A stretch of DNA of 14,314 bases from Bacteroidales bacterium (GTDB lineage Bacteria > Bacteroidota > Bacteroidia > Bacteroidales > P3): contig JAITVC010000190.1 in NCBI GenBank assembly GCA_031286005.1, forward strand, positions 1-14,314, in the 5' to 3' direction. Shown here one piece after another: positions 7,300-14,310 of the stretch; position 1 is the stretch's first letter, and each line of letters begins with the position of its first letter. A program made the position numbers and the translations under genes. The notes under the pieces are model-generated. The model saw nothing but the letters and a program-made list of their open reading frames with translations. It ran no database searches and was not told the origin of the DNA.

Positions 7300-7332
7300 T
7301 TTGGTCATTCCAGATTTTTTTCGTAACTTTGC
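7300..7332 (+). promoter_or_regulatory. Bacteroidota-type promoter of the TPR-AraC regulator gene
   Basis: This is the best full match in the window: TTTG (7300-7303), a 20-bp spacer, then TAACTTTG (7324-7331) within TTTTTCGTAACTTTGC. The start codon at 7342 is 10 nt past the core, so the leader is about 3-5 nt. Confidence 0.75.
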
Positions 7333-7341
7333 GTTGATTCT

Positions 7342-8931
7342 ATGCGTAAAAAACGGTTTTTCATATTCATTCTTCTTTTTTCCATTTGGTGTATCGCTAA
7401 TGGACAGGGGTTTTCCTTTCTGACAACGCCGTCAAATACCAAATCTCTTTCCACACAGCAATTGCTTGATATTGGAAACTATTACCGCATAGCCAACAAT
7501 ACCGATGAGGCTTTGACATATTACAAGCAATTGATAAGCCTAATTCCTCAAAATCCGGATCAAGAAGATGCCGAACGAGCGCTTCAAGCCTATAACTGGT
7601 CGGCTCAGATTTACTATAACATGGGCGATTATCGCACCACCTACGAATTGTTGTTGAAAGCCTTGGAGTTGAGCGAAGCGTTTAACGATGTGGGGTATAC
7701 GTCGAGAATTTACTCGAATTTGGGCAATATCTATCTGCGTTTTAACCGTTATGATTTGGCCAAATCGTATTATGAAAACGCCCTCAATACCTGTCAAGAC
7801 TCGGCATCCGCATCCGTTATATTGAACAATTTAGGTTATATGGATGTGAAAAGCGGGAATTTGGATAACGCTTTTCGGTTTCTTAACCGATCCAAACAAG
7901 TTGCAGAAAGTTACCATGCTTTGATTATGCCTACCGTGCTGCACAGTTTGGCCACGTATTATCAAGCCAAGAAGGCGTATGATTCGGCCTATAACTACTA
8001 CCGACAATCGTTGCATGAAGCCCAAGAGGATAATAATATTGCCCAAAAGGCTGAATCTTTGTCGGATTTGGGTAAGTTGTTTTTTGAAACCAACCGTTTG
8101 GATTCGGCGGCATTTTATGTCAATTTGTCGAATGTGTTTGCGAAAGAACATGATTTTTTGCAGATTCTCATGGGAAACTATTTGATTTTGTCTCAAATTG
8201 CCGAATTGAAAGGGCAAAAAGTGGATGCTTTTGAATATTTTAAACAATACTCCAAACTCAAAGATTCCATCTTGGATTCGGAAAATGTGGCCGAAGTCAA
8301 CCGGTTGCAACGGATGTATGAGGTGTCGAAAACCGATCAACAAATGGAAGAACTTAGGGTTGATCAGCGGGCTAAAGATCGGACCATTCGGTATCAAATT
8401 CTAATCCGGCAGATTATGCTGATAGTGTTGATTGTGGCGGGAGTTGTGTTGTTGGCGATGTTTTTGCAAAATAAAAAACTCAATGTGGCCTATAAGGCTT
8501 TGGTTGATAAAAACCTTGAAATCATAGAGCTTCAGAAACATTCTGTTGAGCGGGGCACGGAGAAGTATCACAAAAGCACTTTGTCGGATGAAATGCAGAC
8601 CGAGCTTTTGAGTCGGATTTATGCTATAATGGATGATATGACAGTGGTTTGCGACCCGGATTTGTCCATTGAGAAGTTGGCGGATTTGGTGCAATCTAAT
8701 CGTGCATACGTTTCACAAGTCATCAACGACGTCTTAAAGAAGAACTTCCGTGCATTCTTAAATGATTACCGCATACGCGAAGCCCAACGCCTGTTTTTGG
8801 AGTTAGACCTTTCCAAGTATACGATTGAGTCTATTGCGCTTAAAACGGGATTTAAATCTCGGAGCACGTTTATTTCGGCTTTTAAAGAGGTTACGGGGGT
8901 TAGTCCGAGTTTTTATCTCAAATCTATTTAA
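7342..8931 (+). CDS. Membrane-bound AraC-type regulator with periplasmic TPR sensor
   Basis: 529 residues in four parts. (1) An N-terminal signal sequence, basic MRKKR then FFIFILLFSIWCIANGQ. (2) Helical TPR repeats at about 36-310, with recognisable units around 48-70, 85-110, 122-150, 158-185 and 200-225 (SNLGNIYLRFNRYDLAKSYYENAL is typical). (3) A charged coiled segment at about 315-350, a single membrane helix at about 353-376 and a second coiled linker. (4) A cytoplasmic AraC DNA-binding domain at about 432-529 with two helix-turn-helix units, LSIEKLADLV...RAYVSQVIN and YTIESIALKTGF...STFISAF, ending GVSPSFYLKS. There is no histidine kinase or receiver domain, so it is not a hybrid two-component protein. 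The layout implies periplasmic sensing that directly changes DNA binding at the membrane. It lies immediately upstream of the array and susCD, its likely target by position only. Confidence 0.88.
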   Translation: MRKKRFFIFILLFSIWCIANGQGFSFLTTPSNTKSLSTQQLLDIGNYYRIANNTDEALTYYKQLISLIPQNPDQEDAERALQAYNWSAQIYYNMGDYRTTYELLLKALELSEAFNDVGYTSRIYSNLGNIYLRFNRYDLAKSYYENALNTCQDSASASVILNNLGYMDVKSGNLDNAFRFLNRSKQVAESYHALIMPTVLHSLATYYQAKKAYDSAYNYYRQSLHEAQEDNNIAQKAESLSDLGKLFFETNRLDSAAFYVNLSNVFAKEHDFLQILMGNYLILSQIAELKGQKVDAFEYFKQYSKLKDSILDSENVAEVNRLQRMYEVSKTDQQMEELRVDQRAKDRTIRYQILIRQIMLIVLIVAGVVLLAMFLQNKKLNVAYKALVDKNLEIIELQKHSVERGTEKYHKSTLSDEMQTELLSRIYAIMDDMTVVCDPDLSIEKLADLVQSNRAYVSQVINDVLKKNFRAFLNDYRIREAQRLFLELDLSKYTIESIALKTGFKSRSTFISAFKEVTGVSPSFYLKSI

Positions 8932-8972
8932 TCGGGTGCGGGGTGGCTAGGTACGAGGTGCGGGGTTATCTA

Positions 8973-9124
8973 TTCAGTTCTTGTTTATGCAATTAGTGTG
9001 CTTTGTTCGTACATTGTTCAGTACTTGTTCAGTTATGCTTCAGTTGTTGTTCAGTCGCTCTTCAGTTAGTATCTGAACAATGACAGAAGGAATATTGAAC
9101 GAGGTCTGAACAAAGTCTGGGCAA
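8973..9124. repeat. Mirrored 11-bp-period array of TTGTTCAG half-sites
   Basis: TTCAGT starts at 9017, 9028, 9039, 9050 and 9061, five copies exactly 11 bp apart. A further perfect TTCAGT at 8973 and a partial TTCGTA at 9006 lie in the same register, with degenerate units at 8984 and 8995. Most units are preceded by TTG, giving TTGTTCAG. From 9073 the complementary octamer appears, also every 11 bp: CTGAACAA (9073), CAGAAGGA (9084), TTGAACGA (9095), CTGAACAA (9106), CTGGGCAA (9117). The two arms are mirror images about base 9069. The 3-nt spacers do not pair, which fits protein half-sites better than an RNA hairpin. Confidence 0.85.
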
Positions 9125-9152
9125 GGTCAGGCGCCTCGTTCTTCCGTTTGTT

Positions 9153-9178
9153 TTGTTTGAATTGGTCAATTTAAACAA
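9153..9178. repeat. 26-bp near-perfect palindrome upstream of susC
   Basis: The left arm TTGTTTGAATTG (9153-9164) and right arm CAATTTAAACAA (9167-9178) are complementary at 11 of 12 positions, the exception being a G/T at 9159/9172, with a 2-bp centre. The centre lies about 86 bp upstream of the susC -33 element. This suits a dimeric regulator site; as RNA it could also be a hairpin, but no U-tract follows. Confidence 0.65.
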
Positions 9179-9250
9179 TATTAATTTTGTGATTTGTAGG
9201 TTTGTAAGAGTTTGCGATGTTTAGATAGGTCAATTGGGGCAAAAGGGCGC

Positions 9251-9281
9251 TTGAGGGGTGGATATTTTTTTGTATCTTTGC
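9251..9281 (+). promoter_or_regulatory. Bacteroidota-type promoter of susCD
   Basis: TTG (9251-9253), a 19-bp spacer, then TATCTTTG (9273-9280), preceded by a T-run as in the other promoters here (TTTTTTTGTATCTTTGC at 9265-9281). Transcription would start near 9287, about 117 nt before the susC ATG, far further away than in the other four units. Confidence 0.72.
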
Positions 9282-9332
9282 AGTCTTAAATTAAATAAAC
9301 GTAAAATTAACATAAAAAACACAAAAAAAAAC

Positions 9333-9373
9333 ACAAAGGGGTACCCCTTTGTAGTGGCCGGAACGGCCATTAC
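9333..9373 (+). promoter_or_regulatory. Two abutting stem-loops in the susC mRNA leader
   Basis: Stem 1 is a perfect 20-bp palindrome, ACAAAGGGGTACCCCTTTGT (9333-9352). Stem 2 is GTAGTGGCCG (9351-9360) pairing with CGGCCATTAC (9364-9373) around a GAA loop, 10 pairs with one G-U. They share two bases at 9351-9352. An unstructured A-rich stretch precedes them (9311-9332) and about 30 nt of A-rich sequence separates them from the ATG. No U-tract follows, so they are not simple terminators. Possible roles are mRNA stability, translational control or a protein site; the sequence does not decide. Confidence 0.7.
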
Positions 9374-9403
9374 ATTAAAGAAACCCTACAAACGAGCTAA
9401 AAA

Positions 9404-12400
9404 ATGAATCAACTAAAAATGAAAAGAACACTGCTCTTGGCCTTTGTTTTGCTGTTTGGAACAAGTGCTGTTTTTGCCCAAAAGCAGGTTAATGGTACTG
9501 TGATAGACGCTTCTACGGGGGAGACTCTGCCGATGGTAACCGTTATGGTGAAAGGCACCACCACGGGAACTACAACCACCATGGAAGGCACCTATTCGAT
9601 TACCGTTCCTTCTAACGAAAGCATCCTCGTATTCAACTACATGGGTTATGAGACAATTGAATTGCCGGTCCCCGTGGCAGGAATTATGGATGTGAAATTG
9701 AAAACTGTGGCCACTGCGCTTGAAGGTGTGGTGATTACGGGGTATCAAACCATTGTTAAAGAACGTGCCACAGGCTCTGTCAGTTCGGTTAGTTCTACGG
9801 CGTTGGAATCGCGAATTAATCAAAGTGTGGCCGATAACCTCGAAGGGCGTGTGGCCGGTTTGGTTGTGCGCAATGGCGAGATGACCATTCGTGGGGTTGG
9901 AACGCTGAATGCAGGAGAAGGCGACCCTAATTCGGATGCCGCTAAACGCATGAGAGCGCCCCTTTTGGTAGTGGACGGATTACCGATTGAGGGAAGCATT
10001 GATGATTTGAACCCATCAGACATTGAGAGTGTTACCGTATTGAAAGATGCTGCAGCTGCGGCTATCTATGGAGCGAGGGCTTCTAACGGTATCATTGTGG
10101 TTACGACTAAAAAGGCTCAGGTAGATGGCGTAACGATTGATGCTTCGGCTAATTTTACCATGTATCAAAAGCGCAATACCAATTATGAAGATAATTTTAT
10201 GCTTAATCCAAGCCAACAAGTGGATGTTTTGAACAGCTATTGGAAAGCGTGGTTTGTGGATGGTTTTGAAGGTGCAGACCCAGCAACGAACCGTACAAGT
10301 TTTGAGCGGGATGTCTTGGCGCCAAATATGAATAGGGCTTATGATCAAATTCAGTATGCGAACTATCAATTGGGAAAAGGTTTAATAACACAACGTCAAG
10401 TTACTAGTTTGTTGAATGAACTTCGTAAGAATAATTATGCTGAAGAATATCGTGATAATGTGTTGCTCAATCAATTTGTTCAGCAATACAATGTAGCGCT
10501 TCGCGGCCGGTCGGACAGGATGCAGCAAAGTTTGGTTCTGAATTTAAGAGCTGATAATGGCGGTATTATTCAAAACAATGACAACCGTTTCAATATATCC
10601 TATCGAGGCGAATATAAAATGGCAGACTGGGTAACGGCTGATTTTGGGGTGAATACGGTGATTCAACGCAGCAATTCGTTCCGTTGGGAAGCCGGCAATT
10701 TGGAGGGTACCCCCTTTTCGGAATTTGGCTATTCGCGTTTGTTGAATGATGACGGTTCGTATGCCGATCATTCGAGAGTTTCGAACAATTGGCAATCTTT
10801 TGATCCAGCTTTTCGTCCAGTGAACTACAATGCATTGGAAGATATTACGGAAGACCGTACTACTCTTTATCGGAATCATGCACGTTATAATGCCGGATTG
10901 ACATTTAACATTTGGGAAGGCTTGACGGCTCAAACTCAATTCGTTTATGAAGATGTGAACTATAAGCGAACCGATAATGCCACTCCAGAAAGCTATTTGA
11001 TGCGAACCATGCGCAATGAGTTTACGAAAAAAGACGGTAATACAATTAGTTATTTGATTCCGGAACAAGGCGGACGATTATGGTCGCGAAACATCAATGA
11101 TAATAACTGGACAGCTCGTGGACAAGTTAACTATAATAGAATTTTTCAGGAGAAACATGTGATTGATGCCTTGATTGGTACGGAATTTCGTGAAACGTTG
11201 AGTAAGGGTACGGATGGACTTTTGTTGGGTTATGATGAACAATTGCAAACCGCTAACCCGATATTGAATTATTTGGAGTTGCGCCAATGGGCTCAACAAA
11301 ACAACCTTTTTTACTATAATAATGCGGTTACTCGTTCGGGTATGATTTCCAATATGGCATTGTTTCGCGAAACATGGCGACGCTTTGCTTCGGGCTATGC
11401 CAACTTGACGTATACGTATGATGATAAATATAATGTTTTCGGTTCATACCGTAAAGATTATGCCAATGTGTATGGATTAGAATCCAAATACCGTGGCAAA
11501 CCTTTATGGTCGGTTGGTTTGAGCTGGGTGGCTTCGAGCGAGGCGTTTATGAAAACCTACAAGTGGATTGATTATTTGAAAGTGCGCGGTAGTTTTGGGG
11601 TAACCGGAAATATTGCTCAAAATCTAACCAGTATCATGACAGGGACTTCTCTTTCGGAAATTAGCAGTACGGAACATGGAAACGGACAACAACAAATGGT
11701 TATTCTCAGCCCTGCAAATCCATACTTAACATGGGAGAAAACAAATACGACTAATATTGGGGCTGATTTTGCTGTTCTAAACAATCGTTTTAGAGGCTCT
11801 TTGGATTGGTATTATAAAAAATCGGATGATGTTTTTGCCAACAAGATATTAGATCCAAGTCTTGGATTTGCAAGCATGCTGATGAATAATGCCAGCTTGT
11901 TCAATCAAGGTGTGGAAGTAGCGTTGACCTACGATTGGTTTCGCCCGAAAGGCCGCGACCAATTCAGCTGGACATCAAGTTTGACTACCGCCTACAACTA
12001 TAACCGAATTACGAATGTGGATATGGTTTCAAATTCGGCACAAGAGTTGGTGGGCAACCGATTTAGAGACGGTTATGCGGTTAATGCTTTATGGGCCTAC
12101 CAATTTGCAGGATTGGATGATTTGGGACGCCAAACTTATTTGGACCAAAACGGTGCAGAGATATTAGGTAGTGAAATCGTTGGCCGACCGATTGATGCCT
12201 TGATGTATGCTGGACAATCCGACCCTAAAATCACGATGGGCTTGGATAATACGTTTCGATGGAAAGGGTTTACCTTAAATATCTTGACGGTTTATCAAGG
12301 CGGAAATATGATGCGTTGCTTGCAGGCCGGAAATTTTCCTCTCACCACAGCTGCTAATCCGCGCACGATGCCTTCGTATTTACTGCGTGCATGGACGGCT

Positions 12401-12733
12401 CAAAACCCGAACACCGATGTTCCCGCACATTATAATAATGCGCCTGTAGGAGCCGGTGGTGGAGATACACGTGCAAGTGACAATTCGGATATTTATGTGC
12501 AACCTGCCGATTATTTGAAAATCCGCAATGTGTCGTTGGCCTACAATATTCCGCAAGAGACCATCAAAAAGCTGGGTATGAGTGCAGCTACCGTTCGCAT
12601 GCAGTTGGATAACCCCGCACCTTTGTGGCTTAAGAACAAGGTGGGAGTTGACCCGGAGACTATCTCTGATACATACTATTCCGGAGTTCGCACGCGTACA
12701 TCTTTGATTTTTGGAATTAACGTTACATTTTAA
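9404..12733 (+). CDS. susC: SusC/RagA-type TonB-dependent outer-membrane transporter
   Basis: 1109 residues. A signal peptide ends at ...GTSAVFAQ (Ala25). An N-terminal carboxypeptidase-regulatory-like domain follows (about 27-105: VNGTVIDASTGETLPMVTVMVKG, then FNYMGYET). A TonB-box-like and linker segment lies at about 106-120 (LEGVVITGY), and the plug at about 120-237 carries the SusC hallmarks IRGVGTLNA, PLLVVDGLPI and IESVTVLKDAAAAAIYGARASNGIIVVTTKK. The rest is a 22-strand-type barrel ending in aromatic INVTF. With SusD it imports a large nutrient across the outer membrane using TonB energy. Between IRGVGTLNA and PLLVVDG there is a charged insert GEGDPNSDAAKRMRA. An alternative start at 9419 (MKRTLLLAF) also gives a good signal peptide. 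susD follows after 20 bp. The substrate cannot be told, as no enzyme gene is in view. Confidence 0.93.
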   Translation: MNQLKMKRTLLLAFVLLFGTSAVFAQKQVNGTVIDASTGETLPMVTVMVKGTTTGTTTTMEGTYSITVPSNESILVFNYMGYETIELPVPVAGIMDVKLKTVATALEGVVITGYQTIVKERATGSVSSVSSTALESRINQSVADNLEGRVAGLVVRNGEMTIRGVGTLNAGEGDPNSDAAKRMRAPLLVVDGLPIEGSIDDLNPSDIESVTVLKDAAAAAIYGARASNGIIVVTTKKAQVDGVTIDASANFTMYQKRNTNYEDNFMLNPSQQVDVLNSYWKAWFVDGFEGADPATNRTSFERDVLAPNMNRAYDQIQYANYQLGKGLITQRQVTSLLNELRKNNYAEEYRDNVLLNQFVQQYNVALRGRSDRMQQSLVLNLRADNGGIIQNNDNRFNISYRGEYKMADWVTADFGVNTVIQRSNSFRWEAGNLEGTPFSEFGYSRLLNDDGSYADHSRVSNNWQSFDPAFRPVNYNALEDITEDRTTLYRNHARYNAGLTFNIWEGLTAQTQFVYEDVNYKRTDNATPESYLMRTMRNEFTKKDGNTISYLIPEQGGRLWSRNINDNNWTARGQVNYNRIFQEKHVIDALIGTEFRETLSKGTDGLLLGYDEQLQTANPILNYLELRQWAQQNNLFYYNNAVTRSGMISNMALFRETWRRFASGYANLTYTYDDKYNVFGSYRKDYANVYGLESKYRGKPLWSVGLSWVASSEAFMKTYKWIDYLKVRGSFGVTGNIAQNLTSIMTGTSLSEISSTEHGNGQQQMVILSPANPYLTWEKTNTTNIGADFAVLNNRFRGSLDWYYKKSDDVFANKILDPSLGFASMLMNNASLFNQGVEVALTYDWFRPKGRDQFSWTSSLTTAYNYNRITNVDMVSNSAQELVGNRFRDGYAVNALWAYQFAGLDDLGRQTYLDQNGAEILGSEIVGRPIDALMYAGQSDPKITMGLDNTFRWKGFTLNILTVYQGGNMMRCLQAGNFPLTTAANPRTMPSYLLRAWTAQNPNTDVPAHYNNAPVGAGGGDTRASDNSDIYVQPADYLKIRNVSLAYNIPQETIKKLGMSAATVRMQLDNPAPLWLKNKVGVDPETISDTYYSGVRTRTSLIFGINVTF

Positions 12734-12753
12734 CTCGGTAAAAAGCTATAAAC

Positions 12754-14283
12754 ATGAAAAATAAAATAACAAATAAAGTTTATAACAGCGTTTCAATTCT
12801 TGCTGTGGTGTTCATGGTTGTGGGCTGTTCCAAATTTACCGATACCACACCTAAAGGTGAAAGTTTGCTGAATAAAGTGGAAGAACTGGAGTTGTTGCTG
12901 AATTATCAAAGTAGTTTTGATAATTTGGCCAGGGCGTTCGAGCCGATGTATTTGGTGAATGATTTTACGCCTATGGCAACCGATGTATTGTCTGTGATCA
13001 ACGACCATGAAAGCGGTAAAGAAAGTGCACTTTCTATCTTAATGACATGGGATGAATCAGCAGATCGCTCCAAAGTGCTGAATCTGGGTGGTAACATGTA
13101 TGATGCTTATTATAGAATTGTAGGTGCAATTGCTAATCCTATTCTATACAAAGTTGATAATGCCATTGGAGACAAGAACAAAGCCAACCAAATAAAGGCC
13201 GAAGCTTTAGTACTGAGAGCTTATATGCACTATCTGGCCGTGAATCTTTATGCCAAAGCCTATGGGGCAGAAGGAAAGACGGATCATCCGGGTGTGCCTT
13301 ATGTGTTTGCTGCGGATATTTTTGACGCAGATATTTTGAATAATCCGCCAAAGAAACGCACCGTGAAAGAGGTGTATGATTTTATCTTGGCTGATGTGAA
13401 TGCGGCTATTGCTTTAGATGCTTTGCCTGAAACTCCACTCCGTATACGGGTGGGTAAAGCCTTTGCCTACGCAGTAAAAGCCAAAGCCTTGATGGCTATG
13501 GGAGAATATGAGGATGCTTATGAAGCCGCCTCCCAATCGCTGGCCGTGAATGATGTTATGTTAGATCACCGCGCAAACGGGAATTCTTTTGTTCGGCGCG
13601 AATTTAATGCTGAAGATTTATTTTCCATTTTTGTAACCCTATCGGGGGCAGTATTTACCACCGATTTGTTGGGTAGCTTTGCGCCAAACGATATGTTTTA
13701 CAACTATGGCGAAATGGAAAAGAACCTGCCCGATCCCTACAAATTTGATGTTGCAGTAGGGCTTACCGTATCTCGTGTAATCGGCACAACCAGTTGGTCG
13801 CACTATTGGATGGCTCAGCCTATTTCATATCACATTCCTAATGTTATGGGATTGAGTACAACGGATATGTGGTTGACACAAGCTGAATGTATGATTCGAG
13901 GTGAGGTGGCTGGAGATGGGATGGCTATTCTACAAAAGATCCGTGAACGTAGAACTATTGAAGGGCAAATCGATCCTCTGCCGGTCAACCCTATTGATGC
14001 GTTGAAATTAGTTACAAGGCATGAAAAACTCGCTACATTGCATCAATTTATCAATCTGAAACGCTGGAATACCGAACCGGCTTGGGAAACTACTCTCGTG
14101 CGCCATTTGGAGTTATCCAAAGACGGGTTTACGGCTGCCGATGCCGAAAATCAAAAACTTCCGCAACCCAAAGGCGAGATTGTAGAAAAAGATTACGAAT
14201 TAAGCCCTGCTTCTAAGCTATGGGTGTTCCCATTCCCTCAGCAGGCGGTAAATAATAATCCAAATTTAACGCCAAATGTATAA
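12754..14283 (+). CDS. susD: SusD/RagB-type substrate-binding outer-membrane lipoprotein
   Basis: 509 residues, complete. The signal peptide ends in lipobox VVGC with lipidated Cys25 and is followed by SKFTDTTPKGE, the usual tether after the Cys of SusD proteins. Helical TPR-like scaffold segments include KAEALVLRAYMHYLAVNLYAKAYG (about 148-171) and AYAVKAKALMAMGEYEDAYEAA. Late family motifs are TDMWLTQAECMIRGEVAGDGMAILQKIRERRT, a LKRWN element, and a C-terminal WVFPFPQQAVNNNPNLTPN block matching the IP..E...NP.L.QN ending of the family. It caps the SusC barrel on the cell surface and binds the nutrient. It is co-transcribed with susC. The TPR-AraC gene upstream is the likely regulator. The ligand is unknown. 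Confidence 0.92.
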   Translation: MKNKITNKVYNSVSILAVVFMVVGCSKFTDTTPKGESLLNKVEELELLLNYQSSFDNLARAFEPMYLVNDFTPMATDVLSVINDHESGKESALSILMTWDESADRSKVLNLGGNMYDAYYRIVGAIANPILYKVDNAIGDKNKANQIKAEALVLRAYMHYLAVNLYAKAYGAEGKTDHPGVPYVFAADIFDADILNNPPKKRTVKEVYDFILADVNAAIALDALPETPLRIRVGKAFAYAVKAKALMAMGEYEDAYEAASQSLAVNDVMLDHRANGNSFVRREFNAEDLFSIFVTLSGAVFTTDLLGSFAPNDMFYNYGEMEKNLPDPYKFDVAVGLTVSRVIGTTSWSHYWMAQPISYHIPNVMGLSTTDMWLTQAECMIRGEVAGDGMAILQKIRERRTIEGQIDPLPVNPIDALKLVTRHEKLATLHQFINLKRWNTEPAWETTLVRHLELSKDGFTAADAENQKLPQPKGEIVEKDYELSPASKLWVFPFPQQAVNNNPNLTPNV

Positions 14284-14286
14284 ATG

Positions 14287-14310
14287 TAGGGGCGTATTGC
14301 ATACGCCCTA
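14287..14310. terminator. Hairpin after susD (terminator-like or REP-like)
   Basis: GGGCGTAT (14290-14297), loop TGC, ATACGCCC (14301-14308): a perfect 8-bp, GC-rich stem, extendable by two A-T pairs if one G is bulged (TAGGG / CCCTA). It begins 6 nt after the susD stop. The few bases left in the window (AATAT) show no T-run. The form GTAGGGGCG...CGCCC resembles dispersed intergenic palindromes, so it may be a REP-like repeat that also protects the 3' end. Confidence 0.55.

Larger units (their letters stand above)
8932..9403. other. 472-bp regulatory gap before susC
   Basis: I see no credible gene on either strand. In order it holds a 10-bp direct repeat GGTGCGGGGT at 8935-8944 and 8957-8966 (22 bp apart), the 11-bp-period array (8973-9124), a 26-bp near-palindrome (9153-9178), the susC promoter (9251-9281) and a structured mRNA leader (9333-9373). 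No clear intrinsic terminator for the upstream regulator gene is seen, so some read-through into susC is possible. Confidence 0.65.

Noticed and set aside
7831..8397. 188-codon open frame on the minus strand, opposite the TPR-AraC gene
   Set aside because: It is a shadow of the TPR coding region, with no recognisable domain and no promoter-like core near its start.
7342..8931. Hybrid two-component system sensor or an unrelated TPR lipoprotein
   Set aside because: No kinase, ATPase or receiver motif is present, and the C-terminus is a clear AraC double HTH.
8935..8966. GGTGCGGGGT direct repeat as part of the 11-bp array
   Set aside because: The two copies are 22 bp apart, but they are out of register with the TTCAGT units (16 bp before 8973) and differ in sequence.
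8973..9124. CRISPR array or phage attachment site
   Set aside because: The units are only 6-8 bp with 3-5 bp between them, so there is no repeat-spacer layout of CRISPR size. No cas gene, integrase or tRNA is nearby.
8973..9124. Intrinsic terminator for the TPR-AraC gene formed by the inverted array
   Set aside because: Only the octamers pair and the spacers do not. The central hairpin is 5 bp and no T-run follows.
9281..9403. Small leader peptide gene in the susC 5' region
   Set aside because: There is no ATG between the promoter core and the susC start, so a standard leader peptide is not supported.
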